Shown: positions 1 through 9,419 of the stretch, piece after piece | Layout of the letters: each line of letters starts with the position of its first letter | Numbering within the stretch: position 1 is the stretch's first letter | Assembly (NCBI RefSeq): GCF_020150455.1 | Contig: NZ_CP083740.1 | Coordinates: forward strand, 310,001-374,000 | Direction: 5' to 3' | Source of the DNA: Bremerella sp. TYQ1 | GTDB lineage: Bacteria > Planctomycetota > Planctomycetia > Pirellulales > Pirellulaceae | Length of the DNA stretch: 64,000 bases | Notes under the pieces: generated by a model | What the model saw: the letters and a program-made list of their open reading frames with translations, nothing else | Told to the model about the DNA's origin: nothing | Database searches by the model: none | Position numbers and translations under genes: made by a program

Positions 1-729
1 AACGCATTGCCGGCCGCTTGGATCCGTCGTCATGGATCGAGCGACCCGAAATATGGTTGGGCATCGATGATTCTTCCGTTCATCGAACAGTCGAACCTTT
101 ACGATCAACTCGACCCTGGTCGCATTGCGTTGAAAGACCGCTTCAAGTCATCGGCAACCGCCACGGACAAAGCGTTGTTGCAAACGGTCATCGACGGCTA
201 TCGCTGCCCCAGCGACGTGACCGGCGATTTGAACGATAAAGACATCTTCGGTTCCGATCACTTCGATATCGCTACGGCCAACTACATTTGCAGCATCGGT
301 GATGTTTCCGTGACCGGCGATATCGATGGCGGAGCCGTTTTCTATGGCAACAGCTATCTCGGATTCAAAGACATTACCGATGGCCTAAGCAACACGGCAA
401 TGATCGGCGAACGCGATGGTGGCAACTCGGAAGATACGAGTGTCAACTTCCGTGCGGCCGTTTGGGCTGGTGTTGGACGCGACAACAACAACGGTAGCGG
501 CTTTGTGGGACGAACGACCGGACGAAGCAACTTCGTGATCAATTTCGATTACGGTGCCACCGGCGCAACGGCGAACCTTGGCAAAGGATTCTCCAGTCTC
601 CATCCCGGCGGCGTCAACATGCTGTTAGGGGATGGCGCGGTTCGCTTCATTCCTGAAACCGCGAATCCAACCAATGTGGTGCGGCCACTAACGCTTCGCT
701 CGGACGGAAAAACGATCGAACTGCCGTAG
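1..729 (+). CDS. DUF1559 prepilin-like protein, C-terminal part (5' cut by window edge)
   Basis: The reading frame is open from the first base, so the N-terminus with its expected prepilin-like segment lies outside the window. The visible roughly 240 residues match the globular part of planctomycete DUF1559 proteins: a 'MILPFIEQSNLYDQ' stretch, a 'YRCPSD' segment, 'DITDGLSNTAMIGE', and the terminal H-X9-DG signature (HPGGVNMLLGDGAVRFI). These proteins are very numerous in planctomycetes, carry a type IV pilin-like N-terminus and are presumed to be surface or envelope proteins; their precise role is unknown. The gene is followed by a hairpin terminator and then by a small lipoprotein gene, the same arrangement as at 8380-9899. 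Family assignment is firm, function is not. Confidence 0.9.
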   Translation, partial: NALPAAWIRRHGSSDPKYGWASMILPFIEQSNLYDQLDPGRIALKDRFKSSATATDKALLQTVIDGYRCPSDVTGDLNDKDIFGSDHFDIATANYICSIGDVSVTGDIDGGAVFYGNSYLGFKDITDGLSNTAMIGERDGGNSEDTSVNFRAAVWAGVGRDNNNGSGFVGRTTGRSNFVINFDYGATGATANLGKGFSSLHPGGVNMLLGDGAVRFIPETANPTNVVRPLTLRSDGKTIELP

Positions 730-751
730 CGTTAATCGCTTGGAAAACGAT

Positions 752-794
752 GGCACCTGTCGTTTCGCGTTCACCGCGTGACAGGTGCCTTCTT
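752..794 (+). terminator. Hairpin terminator after the DUF1559 gene
   Basis: A perfect 10-bp inverted repeat, GGCACCTGTC at 752-761 and GACAGGTGCC at 780-789, encloses an 18-base loop and is followed by TTCTT. It lies 22 bases after the DUF1559 stop codon and before the lipoprotein start at 852. The T-tract is short, so termination may be partial, allowing some read-through into the lipoprotein gene. Confidence 0.55.
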
Positions 795-851
795 ATGGCC
801 TGTCCCTTTTCTGCCCGCTCAGTCGTTTAACTTTCACACTACGCATTAAAC

Positions 852-1253
852 ATGAATATGAAGACGTTTCTTACTTTTCTAGCAACCTGTTTGTTGCTTT
901 TCTCCGTTGTCGGTTGCAGCAGTGGGACGACTGGGGTGGTGACTGGCGTGGTAACGATCGACGGTGAGCCTGCCGATGGGATCGAAGTGATGTTCAGCCC
1001 GGTCGGGCACGATGGTGCTCCGGCAATGGGCTTTACCCGCGACGGGGGTAAGTTCCAACTCATGCAGGGCCGCGGCAATCGAAGCATCAGCGCCGGGAAG
1101 TACAAAGTCAGCGTCACTCGCTTGGCCGACGAAGAATCTGGCAAACCGTCCAAGGGGATCGCTCGTCAGTTCAAAACGCCAAACGATTCGCCTATCACCG
1201 AAGAAATCGTCCCCGGTAAAAACCAGATCGATATTCCCATCGCCAGCAAATAG
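852..1253 (+). CDS. Small lipoprotein, carboxypeptidase-regulatory-like domain
   Basis: The 133-residue product starts with a basic hydrophobic signal and a lipobox (FSVVGC) that places the lipidated cysteine near residue 22. The mature part 'GVVTGVVTIDGEPADGIEVMF' is the start of a transthyretin-like beta-sandwich of the carboxypeptidase regulatory-like type common in planctomycete lipoproteins. There are no catalytic residues to identify. Its position behind a DUF1559 gene is repeated by the pair at 8380-9381/9420-9899, suggesting a functional partnership in the envelope, which is inference. An internal ATG two codons downstream is an equally possible start. Confidence 0.85.
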   Translation: MNMKTFLTFLATCLLLFSVVGCSSGTTGVVTGVVTIDGEPADGIEVMFSPVGHDGAPAMGFTRDGGKFQLMQGRGNRSISAGKYKVSVTRLADEESGKPSKGIARQFKTPNDSPITEEIVPGKNQIDIPIASK

Positions 1254-1410
1254 GCGGTGGTAAAGACAAGGAATTGCGCCACGAAAACGTAAACCATCCT
1301 CTGGCGCTGTTCCACTTCTATTTCTATAAATTTGCGTCCCTGCCTCTTGTGGGGTATCTTGCACCGCTGAGGTTTGCGTTTCTTTGAACTCGTGGCGGCA
1401 GGGGCTTGGG

Positions 1411-3528
1411 ATGGGGTTTCTATTGAATCGATGTCTGGCCACCGGGTTGGCGCTGCTGGGAATGCTGGCATCAGGCATGACGCTTGTGGCGGAGGAAAAG
1501 CCTTCCGCCAAGCAGTTTGTCGATACGTTTCAGCAGCGAATCGAAGAGCACCAACCGCTGAGGATCTTCATCCGCGCCAGAGCCACGATCCCGTATGAAC
1601 ACTGTTTCGTCCAGGCGATCTCGGATGACGGCAAGTATTTGGTCGCCGATGCCTACGAAAACCAAAAAAGCAAAACCATCTGTTGGGATGTCGACAAGGA
1701 CCAACTGTTGTGGGAGTTGGATTCTGGCACAGTGTCGGCGTGTGCTTATTCTGGCGATGGAAAACACCTGCTCGTTGGCAAACTTGGTGGTTCGATCGAT
1801 GTGCTGGATGCTGCCAACGGCGACAAGCTTTTCACGCACGATACGCTGGATAGTGGGATTTGCGGCGTCGGTTTCGCCGCGGACGAACGATTTATCTATG
1901 CCGTCGACAGCCAGGGGAATTCGTTTGTTGCCCCGTTAATGGAGAAAGCTACGGACATTCACCAAGTTGGTGTATCACTAGGAAGCAACAGCGTCCAAAT
2001 GGCGGCGATCGACGACAACCGGTGGTGGAAAGTCATTCAACAGGGCCGCAAATTCAAGCACCTCATTCACGATGGCGACGCTCCGCCGCAAAAGTTCGAA
2101 ACGCCTGGGAGTAATCCCGAATTTGGGACTTCCGAAGGAGATCTGGCAGCAGGCCCCGAAGGGATGGCCTGGGCAGAACGCGGAACGCTGGTCACCGCGC
2201 GGATCGACCCTGATCAGCCTGATCGCCTGCTACCTCATCAAGAGTTCGAGATCTCCGACCATGCCCCGATCGAGCGAGTTACTATCTCGCCGGAGAAATC
2301 GTACGCCTGGGTTTGGCAGTCAACTCACCTCGATGTTTTCGATATGGCCTCGGGGCAAGAGGTCAACTCAATTCGACTTCCGACAGTCGGACATCAGATG
2401 GGCAAGCCTATCTTGCACGGTTCAGGGCTAGCGATGATGTGTGAACTGAACGAGCTACAGAAATCGGTCCACCCTGCGGTTTGGCAGTTGGAAGGGGATG
2501 AAATCTCGGCTCTGGAGCTTACGCATCAAACGATCGTGCAGTGGCTGACTGACAATCGATTTGACGCCATCGAGGAATTGGCGGCGCGCTGGGATGGGCG
2601 GACCGACATCTTCTATACTAAGGTCAAGCAAGCCCCTAATCGTCAGATTGTCAATTGGATCAAAGAGTTTGACGAGCCTCACAAAGCGGATGAAACACGC
2701 GACAAGCTTTACGAGCTATGGGTGAAAAAGAACCCCGACCAGGCGCAGATTATGCGGATGGTTGTCTACGAACTGAAGCACGACGCAACGTTCGACAAGT
2801 TCGAGATCAAGGAGGTGATGCAAGAGGTCAAGGAAATCCAGGACCGTAGTTGGTGGTCTTACTTCTTCCCCAGTGAAAAGCAGCGGTCGCGAACCGACGA
2901 AATTCTGAAAACCAATCAGTTTCGGCAAGATGCGTGGAACGAGCTCATGGAGCCAATCTTCCAGCAGGAGCACATTCCCGCCGAGGCGTATTGGACGTTC
3001 ATTCATGCCACCATTGGTAATAAGAAGCTGAAAAGTCAGGTCGATGCCAAAATGGAAAAAGCCCTGCGGCGGTGGCCTGAGTACTACCCCGTCTTCGCGT
3101 ACGAAGCCCAGCACCGTGTTGTCAGTCGGAACAAACTGCCTGATTCGACAGTCAACGGATTTACGAAGAAGATTGCCGATCAAGCTGGCGGCGTGAAAGG
3201 GGACGTTCTGTATGCTCGAATGTTCCAGCGAACAGATATCAATCGTTACTTCACTTCGACACAGCCAGAGAGCGTGCCTGCCGATCGAGCCAGGGCGTTA
3301 CGCGGTATGGTAACCATTGCTGAACAAACGGAAGATGTCGACGCGATGTCGTTTGGTATGGAGCTCGCCTCGCGATTAAACGATGAAGCGACAGCTCGCA
3401 AAATTGCCCGACGAATGCTATCGGTCGGTGCCTATCCGGCACGTTCCTACGACGCCGACGCCAACGGACAAATGATATGGAGAGTCGTGCACGAAGAAGA
3501 ACGCCGCAAATTGAGCGAACAAGACTAG
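1411..3528 (+). CDS. Exported beta-propeller-like protein with helical C-terminal half
   Basis: The product is about 705 residues. I chose the ATG at 1411, which begins a clean signal peptide (MGFLLNRCLATGLALLG, cleavage near 'LVAEE'); a TTG at 1384 in the same frame is an alternative. Residues about 45-360 contain repeated 'S.DGKYL.., ..ICWDVD..LLWEL, SGDGKHLLVG..GGSIDVLDAANG' units typical of WD40 or quinoprotein-like beta-propellers, though the GH/WD signatures are weak. The C-terminal 330 residues are rich in charged helices and aromatic residues and may be TPR-like. I do not recognise a function. The gene stands alone, with 157 bases upstream and 121 bases to the next gene. Confidence 0.75.
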   Translation: MGFLLNRCLATGLALLGMLASGMTLVAEEKPSAKQFVDTFQQRIEEHQPLRIFIRARATIPYEHCFVQAISDDGKYLVADAYENQKSKTICWDVDKDQLLWELDSGTVSACAYSGDGKHLLVGKLGGSIDVLDAANGDKLFTHDTLDSGICGVGFAADERFIYAVDSQGNSFVAPLMEKATDIHQVGVSLGSNSVQMAAIDDNRWWKVIQQGRKFKHLIHDGDAPPQKFETPGSNPEFGTSEGDLAAGPEGMAWAERGTLVTARIDPDQPDRLLPHQEFEISDHAPIERVTISPEKSYAWVWQSTHLDVFDMASGQEVNSIRLPTVGHQMGKPILHGSGLAMMCELNELQKSVHPAVWQLEGDEISALELTHQTIVQWLTDNRFDAIEELAARWDGRTDIFYTKVKQAPNRQIVNWIKEFDEPHKADETRDKLYELWVKKNPDQAQIMRMVVYELKHDATFDKFEIKEVMQEVKEIQDRSWWSYFFPSEKQRSRTDEILKTNQFRQDAWNELMEPIFQQEHIPAEAYWTFIHATIGNKKLKSQVDAKMEKALRRWPEYYPVFAYEAQHRVVSRNKLPDSTVNGFTKKIADQAGGVKGDVLYARMFQRTDINRYFTSTQPESVPADRARALRGMVTIAEQTEDVDAMSFGMELASRLNDEATARKIARRMLSVGAYPARSYDADANGQMIWRVVHEEERRKLSEQD

Positions 3529-3649
3529 AGCAGTGGGGTGACTGTCCGCTGGTCGTCGACTTGATGTGCGTGTTGTTCTTCCGCGGGTTATTCTTCTTGA
3601 CGCACATCGACTTCAGATGCCAATTCATCCCGTGTGTCCGGAGGTTGTG

Positions 3650-4372
3650 ATGAAATGTTGGTTAGCTTGCTTCGCCCTAGCGGGCCTATTTTTCGCGTCG
3701 ACTCTTTCAGCCGCCGAACGTAAGCCGCTGAAAGAGGTGAATGTCGCGTTGATGATGCGTGAATGCGAATTGCTTCCTGCCACGAATCGTGATCCGGACG
3801 GTCGCTACATCGGCAAAGCGTTTTGGATCCCGCACGCCTATTGGCAAGTAATCTTCGCCAAAAACGAAACGATGCCTGACAAAGAACGCCAAGACGCATT
3901 GAAACAGCTCGATGGCGTGTTCTTGGTAGGGCTTCTATTAGGCGAGCACCAGCCTGCCCCGAATCCCACCCAGTTCTACGATCGAGAAGAGATCCTGAAA
4001 GGCTTCAAGATCTCTGTGATCGATACGCAGGGAAAGCGGAAGATGCTTTCCATCACGGAAAAAACGAACCCGTTTATCGATTTCGTTTTGAAGAACATGC
4101 GACCAATGGTCGAAGGAACGATCGGCGAGGCCGGCAAGCATCTCGAGATTGTGGTCATCGACAATCGTAACCCGGATGGCTCGCCCATTATCGATGCCTA
4201 CGAGCCTGGGCGAATCGACATCCGTATGGTTCGAGAGAGCGGCCAGAATGTGGATAGCTACGCGGAGCTTCCCATGAACTCTTTGTACGTACCGCGGAAA
4301 TGTCCCAACGGTCGCGACGCGGACATCTCTTGGAAGTTTTGCCCTTGGACAGGACAACGCCTCCCTGAATAA
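3650..4372 (+). CDS. Exported protein of unknown function, 240 aa
   Basis: The ATG at 3650 is preceded by GGAGG and opens a classical signal peptide (MKCWLACFALAGLFFASTLSAAER), so the longer in-frame extension to 3566 is not used. The mature protein of about 215 residues is mixed alpha/beta with no motif I recognise. It ends in 'VPRKCPNGRDADISWKFCPWTGQ', with two cysteines 14 residues apart resembling half of a zinc ribbon ('FCPWTG' is typical of short zinc-ribbon tails). It converges with the DUF1080 gene, with three bases between the stop codons. Function unknown. Confidence 0.8.
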   Translation: MKCWLACFALAGLFFASTLSAAERKPLKEVNVALMMRECELLPATNRDPDGRYIGKAFWIPHAYWQVIFAKNETMPDKERQDALKQLDGVFLVGLLLGEHQPAPNPTQFYDREEILKGFKISVIDTQGKRKMLSITEKTNPFIDFVLKNMRPMVEGTIGEAGKHLEIVVIDNRNPDGSPIIDAYEPGRIDIRMVRESGQNVDSYAELPMNSLYVPRKCPNGRDADISWKFCPWTGQRLPE

Positions 4373-4375
4373 CAC

Positions 4376-5137
4376 TTACTTCGCGCCTTCGTACACAATC
4401 GCCTTTTCGTCGAGAGGCTTGATCCACACGTTGCGGAACTCGACCGCGTTATCGTGATCTTGCAGAAAGACAGGCCCGACCGACGTTTCTTTCTGGTGCT
4501 CCCAGATTGCTTTCAGGTAATCAGTCGTGTTGTAGCGGTAAGGGTGATATTTGGAACGTGGTTCACCGAGCTTCGTTTCGTCTTGCACCTTCTGACCGTT
4601 AAGCCACGCGGTGATGCTTCCTTCTTCAGTAATCTTGCCATTCTCGTCACGGCGTGGGGCTCGATAGCGGATGTCGTACACTTGCCATTCGCCTGGCCCT
4701 TTGCCAGCATTTACCATCGCCGGGGCGAAACCGTAGACGGCGCCGATGTCGCCTTGGTCGAGCTTTTCCTTGCCGACCGAATTGATGATCTGCAGTTCGT
4801 AGTTGCCATGAATGTAGATACCGCTGTTGCCGCTTCCTTTCTTGGGAAGCTTGAACTCAGCATGAATGTCGGCGTCGCGGAAGAATGTCTTCGAGACGAT
4901 ATGATTCGAGCGACCTTCCCCGCGTGTCGAAGTGGCCACGCCTTCTTCCAGCGGCCAATCGATCGCTTCGCCATGCTTGTTGAGGAAGTCGTTGGTCGTC
5001 TCGTCCAGCAAAACGATCGCCCCTTCCGGCGGAGCCACCGGCATCTCGGATTGGTTCGGCTGGAAGTCGTCGGCAATGCAGACGCCAGCAACCAGCAGCA
5101 AAGTGGAACAAGCCAATAGAGTTCGCGTCGTGGGCAT
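4376..5137 (-). CDS. DUF1080 (3-keto-disaccharide hydrolase-like) exported protein
   Basis: The 253-residue product begins at the ATG at 5137 ([20 protein letters not shown], signal peptide); the frame is open further upstream but without export features. It has the single concanavalin-like lectin/glucanase fold domain of DUF1080: '[19 protein letters not shown]', 'YELQIINS', '[13 protein letters not shown]', '[10 protein letters not shown]' and a terminal '[11 protein letters not shown]'. Members are abundant in planctomycetes; some cleave 3-keto-glycosides, others are presumed carbohydrate-binding, so the activity here is inferred from family only. It is divergent from the esterase-like gene at 5310, sharing a 172-base upstream region. 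Confidence 0.88.
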   Translation of the reverse strand: MPTTRTLLACSTLLLVAGVCIADDFQPNQSEMPVAPPEGAIVLLDETTNDFLNKHGEAIDWPLEEGVATSTRGEGRSNHIVSKTFFRDADIHAEFKLPKKGSGNSGIYIHGNYELQIINSVGKEKLDQGDIGAVYGFAPAMVNAGKGPGEWQVYDIRYRAPRRDENGKITEEGSITAWLNGQKVQDETKLGEPRSKYHPYRYNTTDYLKAIWEHQKETSVGPVFLQDHDNAVEFRNVWIKPLDEKAIVYEGAK

Positions 5138-5309
5138 GAGATTCGTCTCGCGGAATGGGGCAGGGGAGGCAGTAACGAGGCAATTTAGCGTAATCGATTT
5201 CAGCATGATTGCAATTATGCGTCAGTCGGTGCTGGAAAATGGCGTGCGTGTCGGTCAAACTGAACGGCTCCTCCCTGAACTGTTTGCCTGCCCCAAAAAG
5301 GACCGCCCC

Positions 5310-6647
5310 ATGCGTTCGCTTGCCTTATTGCTTCTGCTTGCCGCGACTTCGTTCGCACAGGAAACCGAAAACCCCTACAACGATCCCGTCCCTGTCGCCG
5401 AGCCTTATTACCGAGTCCGATACGAAGCTTCGACGAAGCCAGGCGAACTGCAATTTCCGGTCACCTATACGCTGTGGGTTCCGGAAGGGGTGGAGACGCT
5501 ACGTGGGGTGATCGTCCATCAGCATGGCTGCGGCGTCGGTTCCTGCCGCTCGGGGCAAACCGGCGTATTCGACTTACATTGGCAGGCCTTGGCGAAGAAG
5601 CATGACTGCGCGCTGCTGTCGCCTGTCTATGAACAACCGGCCGACGCCAATTGCCAGCTTTGGTGCGATCCTCGCAATGGTTCGTCGGCTGCGTTTCAAC
5701 AAGGGCTTGCCGACTTCGCCCAGCAAACTGGCCACGCCGAATTGGCGACCGTCCCGTGGGCAATTTGGGGACACAGCGGCGGTGGGCATTGGTGTGGCGG
5801 CATGGTGATGCTGCACCCTGAGCGTGTTGCCGCGGCATGGCTGCGAAGTGGCGTGCCGCTGTTCGAGAAGCAAGAGGGCCGCAACATCAATCCTTACGAA
5901 ACGATTCCGACGGCCGCATTGGCTGTCCCCGTGATGTGCAACTTAGGCACGGAAGAAGGTTTCACCGTCAGCGGCAAGCGGTTCTCCGGCGTCTGGCCTG
6001 GCGTGCAATCTTTCTTCGGCAAAATGCGCGAGCAAGGAGGACTTGTCGCCGTTTCGGTCGATCCGCTGACGAGCCATCAGTGCGGCAATCAGCGATACCT
6101 GGCCATCCCTTGGCTGGATGCCTGCCTGACGCAGCGATTGCCGAAGGAAATGGGGCAGCCTCTTAATCCCCTGAACGAAAATGCCGGGTTACTCGCTCCG
6201 TTGCCAATGCCGGAAGAAGAAGTGGTCGCCCCGGTCGCCGCCCTAAAATTCACCGGCGATAAGAAGCAATCGATCTGGCTCCCTAGCGTTGCCGTTGCGA
6301 AGGCCTGGAAACAGTACATGCACGATACCAACGTGACCGACACCACCCCGCCTCCAGCCGCAACCCACGTTACCGTCGACGGCAATACGATCACGTGGCA
6401 ATGCGAAGCCGACATCGAGAGCGGTCTCGCTCCGTTCACGATTCTTCGCGACGGCAAACCGATCGCCCAAGTCCCGGAGAAGTCCAAAAACCCGTTCGGC
6501 CGATCCGTCTTCCAAGGACTCCAATACAGCGACACCCCCATCCAGCCCCTCGTCGAAATGAAATTCACCGACAAAACAGCCCAACCAGGTGAGTCCTATC
6601 AATACCAAGTGATCTCCGAAAACACGGCCGGTTTGAAGTCGGAGTAA
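5310..6647 (+). CDS. Exported alpha/beta-hydrolase with C-terminal FN3-like domain
   Basis: The start at 5310 follows AAGGA and opens a signal peptide ([17 protein letters not shown]), giving 445 residues; the frame runs upstream to 4932 but that part is antisense to the DUF1080 gene. The hydrolase core shows an oxyanion-type '[10 protein letters not shown]' loop and the nucleophile elbow '[10 protein letters not shown]' with the serine in GHSGG. Six cysteines suggest disulfides in the exported protein. Residues about 345-445 ('[18 protein letters not shown]... [15 protein letters not shown]') resemble a fibronectin type III-like module. Likely an esterase acting on polysaccharides or xenobiotics outside the cytoplasm; the substrate cannot be told. 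Confidence 0.8.
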   Translation: MRSLALLLLLAATSFAQETENPYNDPVPVAEPYYRVRYEASTKPGELQFPVTYTLWVPEGVETLRGVIVHQHGCGVGSCRSGQTGVFDLHWQALAKKHDCALLSPVYEQPADANCQLWCDPRNGSSAAFQQGLADFAQQTGHAELATVPWAIWGHSGGGHWCGGMVMLHPERVAAAWLRSGVPLFEKQEGRNINPYETIPTAALAVPVMCNLGTEEGFTVSGKRFSGVWPGVQSFFGKMREQGGLVAVSVDPLTSHQCGNQRYLAIPWLDACLTQRLPKEMGQPLNPLNENAGLLAPLPMPEEEVVAPVAALKFTGDKKQSIWLPSVAVAKAWKQYMHDTNVTDTTPPPAATHVTVDGNTITWQCEADIESGLAPFTILRDGKPIAQVPEKSKNPFGRSVFQGLQYSDTPIQPLVEMKFTDKTAQPGESYQYQVISENTAGLKSE

Positions 6648-6674
6648 GTCATTCGTATCCAAGGAGGCGATCCC

Positions 6675-8099
6675 ATGTTGAATCCACTAGGCCGTCGTGA
6701 CTTCTTGCGAATGGCTTCCATGGTGATCGCCGGCGGAATGCTAGGAGGGCGTTCCCGTACTTTTTCAACCGATTTGCCGCAAATCGGTGACGCCTACATG
6801 CCGATCATCGAGTCGGCTCATCCGTTGGGTTCGTCGCCGGTTTGGTATCCCCAAGTCGAAGGCATTCCGACGTTAGCCTATCTTAATCGGGATGGTGAAG
6901 AACGTGCCTGGTGGGCGGCTGACGACGATGAGTTAGCCGCAATGGAAAAATGGTTTTGGGCGACACGAAGTCTTGGGAAACCAGATGTTGCGATGGAGGA
7001 TGTGTTCCCTGTTCGTCGCCCTGAACGAGAAGAAAAACTGCTGCGACAAATCGCTCTGCGAGATGAAACCGAGCTAGAAGCACGGCTGGAATATGCAGAC
7101 CTGCTCAGTAAACGGGACGACTTACAAGGCGAGTTTATCCGTCTCGACTGCGAAGTCGAAAACGGCGATCTTGCGTCCGAAGGTTATGCAGAATTGGTCG
7201 CAAAGCGGGACGCGTATTGCTACGAGCATGCCCATCATTGGCTCCGGCCGTTGGCGGCTCTCGGCATTTGGCCATCTGATGGAAATCAATACAATCCTAT
7301 CGATTGGCACCGCGGCGGCTTGGTAGAGTTCGTCGGGATTCGCGTGCCAGGCGTGCTGCCGGAGAAAGCCCATTTACTGTTCCAGGCTTATCCCACGCTG
7401 CGATCCATCTACATCGAATTTGAAGGCTGGAAAAATCCTCAGGCGTGGAAGCCGCCTCAACTTGCTCAGCTTGAAGCGATGGTTCTTCGTTATGGATTTC
7501 GTAATTCGGCCACGATCGCTGATATCGAAGGAATGGAGTGGGCTCGGCTTGATCGCCTGAAATGGATTTGGGTCCGAACAAATCTTAGTTATTTCTGGCC
7601 GGAAGTTTTCGAGCGGTTTTGCCATTCGACAATTTTCCCCGATCCAGATATCGCATCGGCGGAAGATGCGACAGGTTTGCGTAATTTGATGCTGAGTGGT
7701 GGTTCGTTGTCTGCCGAGCATGCCCAGATTTTGGCAGATTCGCCGCGCATGCGTTGGTTATCACGGCTTGATATAGAAGGAAACCCACTAGGTGATTCAG
7801 GAGTTCTGTCACTGCTACGTTCAGAGAATATGCCGCACCTGAAAGAACTTAATATTGATCACACCGATTGCTCCGATGCGATTGTAGATGAATTGCTGCA
7901 GTTCGGCTTTTCGCACGAGGGCTTAGACCTTCAGTTCTATCAGAACGAGTTAACTTCTGAGGGACGATTCCGTTTTATCATGGGTATGCAGCCCCCAATC
8001 GTGCATATCCATCGTTCTTTCTTCAATGAAGATCATTTGGAGAAATTGAAACAGCATTTTGGCGCCCGTCTTGTTATCGACGATTCTGATCTGGGTTAG
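6675..8099 (+). CDS. TIGR02996 repeat-companion protein with Tat-like N-terminus
   Basis: The ATG at 6675 is preceded by a perfect AAGGAGG. The N-terminus (GRRDFLRMASMVIAGGMLGG) has the twin-arginine motif RRDFLR followed by a moderately hydrophobic stretch, suggesting Tat export. Residues about 118-165 ('LLRQIALRDETELEARLEYA.. QGEFIRLDCEVENG') match the TIGR02996 repeat-companion domain found in planctomycetes and myxobacteria next to leucine-rich or similar repeats. Residues 300-450 contain leucine-rich-like units ('LRNLMLSGGSLS', 'WLSRLDIEGNPLGDSGVLSLL', 'LKELNIDHTDCSDA'). Repeat-companion proteins are usually cytoplasmic, so an export signal is unusual. Function unknown, probably protein binding. 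Confidence 0.8.
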   Translation: MLNPLGRRDFLRMASMVIAGGMLGGRSRTFSTDLPQIGDAYMPIIESAHPLGSSPVWYPQVEGIPTLAYLNRDGEERAWWAADDDELAAMEKWFWATRSLGKPDVAMEDVFPVRRPEREEKLLRQIALRDETELEARLEYADLLSKRDDLQGEFIRLDCEVENGDLASEGYAELVAKRDAYCYEHAHHWLRPLAALGIWPSDGNQYNPIDWHRGGLVEFVGIRVPGVLPEKAHLLFQAYPTLRSIYIEFEGWKNPQAWKPPQLAQLEAMVLRYGFRNSATIADIEGMEWARLDRLKWIWVRTNLSYFWPEVFERFCHSTIFPDPDIASAEDATGLRNLMLSGGSLSAEHAQILADSPRMRWLSRLDIEGNPLGDSGVLSLLRSENMPHLKELNIDHTDCSDAIVDELLQFGFSHEGLDLQFYQNELTSEGRFRFIMGMQPPIVHIHRSFFNEDHLEKLKQHFGARLVIDDSDLG

Positions 8100-8379
8100 T
8101 CCCAACGTCGATCTGGGGATCCGCATGGGTCAACGCTAAGGCAATGTCACGAAACATCGACCCGGTTCGGGGGCGGTGGTGCGCAAAAGCGAGTGATGGG
8201 TGCGCAAAGAGAGAGGGTTTCATGCAATTTGCCTGATTTCGTCATCTAGCCTTAACGGCGGCTACGTACGTCTCGTCGAATTCCGCTTCTACGATTATCC
8301 ACACTTGGGGACCACATCGGTGTGCCCCGATCTTCGGTATTCATCGTAGTTGACTTTGCCACAGGATTTGGAGGCTGGT

Positions 8380-9381
8380 ATGCGACGCGACGCGCTTCGG
8401 CATGGGTTTACGTTGGTGGAATTGTTGGTTGTGATTGCCATCATTGGCATTTTGATTGCATTGCTTCTGCCGGCCGTGCAGCAGGCTCGCGAGGCGGCTC
8501 GGCGCATGCAGTGCAGCAACAACTTGAAGCAGATCGGCTTGGGACTGCACAACTACGAAAGCACGTTCAAAGTGTTTCCGCCGGGCGACTGTAGTGTGAA
8601 CTACGGATCAGGCGACATTCCCCAGGCTTCGACGCAAGCTTTCATCCTGCCATTTCTCGAACAAGGCAACAGCCACGATACGTTCGACTTCCGTTACCAG
8701 GTAAATGCCAACGCGGCGAATACCCAGGCGCGTCTGCAGAACATCGTGACGTATCAATGTCCGTCGGAAATCGCTCCGAGTGGACCACTGTTGGTGGCCA
8801 ACGCCATCAATGCTTCAAGTGCCAACTACATGCAATGCTTGGGGGCTCACTCGGAACAAAACCCAACCTCCCCGACTCCACAGCATGGGGTGTTCTGGCG
8901 AAACTCGGCAACTCGGTTTGCCGACATCACCGACGGAACGTCGAACACCGCTTTGTTTAGCGAAATCAAGAAGGGCCCGAACCATACCAGCTCGTACTTG
9001 CAGCTCGATGCCGGACACCCTGACGATTTCCGCGTGGCAACTCGAGCGACTTCGACGTGGTCAGGGGCGGATCTGCTCGATGCACCAAGCGAATGCGAAA
9101 CGCGGGGAACCAACGCGTGGGCTTACCGTGGTCTGCAGTATTACCGCGGGCTGCTCGTGGCGACATACTACACGCACACGCTGACCCCCAACGCGCGTCT
9201 GCGGGATTGCACCGACAACACGATCTATCGAGGACATCTTGCCCCGCGAAGCTATCACCCCGGCGGAGTCGAACTTTGCTACGCCGACGGTTCGGTTGGC
9301 TTCGTTGCCGATACGATTGACGCCAATGTGTTCAAAGCCATGGGATCGAAAGCAGGGGGCGAAGTGGTGACGCGTAACTAA
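8380..9381 (+). CDS. DUF1559 prepilin-like protein
   Basis: The ATG at 8380 is preceded by GGAGG. The 333-residue product has a type IV prepilin-like N-terminus: short basic leader ending in RHG, then FTLVELLVVIAIIGILIAL with glutamate at +5, as required for prepilin peptidase cleavage between G and F. It continues with 'LLPAVQQAREAARRMQC', 'CSNNLKQIGLGLHNYEST', 'DITDGTSNTALFSE', and ends with the H-X9-DG signature (HPGGVELCYADG). Membrane-anchored, with the globular domain outside the cytoplasm. It heads a DUF1559/lipoprotein pair. The biological role of this large planctomycete family is not established. Confidence 0.95.
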   Translation: MRRDALRHGFTLVELLVVIAIIGILIALLLPAVQQAREAARRMQCSNNLKQIGLGLHNYESTFKVFPPGDCSVNYGSGDIPQASTQAFILPFLEQGNSHDTFDFRYQVNANAANTQARLQNIVTYQCPSEIAPSGPLLVANAINASSANYMQCLGAHSEQNPTSPTPQHGVFWRNSATRFADITDGTSNTALFSEIKKGPNHTSSYLQLDAGHPDDFRVATRATSTWSGADLLDAPSECETRGTNAWAYRGLQYYRGLLVATYYTHTLTPNARLRDCTDNTIYRGHLAPRSYHPGGVELCYADGSVGFVADTIDANVFKAMGSKAGGEVVTRN

Positions 9382-9419
9382 CGCGTTCCACCGGTTCGGT
9401 TTGCTGAATTAAGATTCCC

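Noticed and set aside
4932..5309. N-terminal extension of the esterase-like frame
   Set aside because: It runs antisense through the DUF1080 gene and precedes a good ribosome-binding site and signal peptide at 5310.
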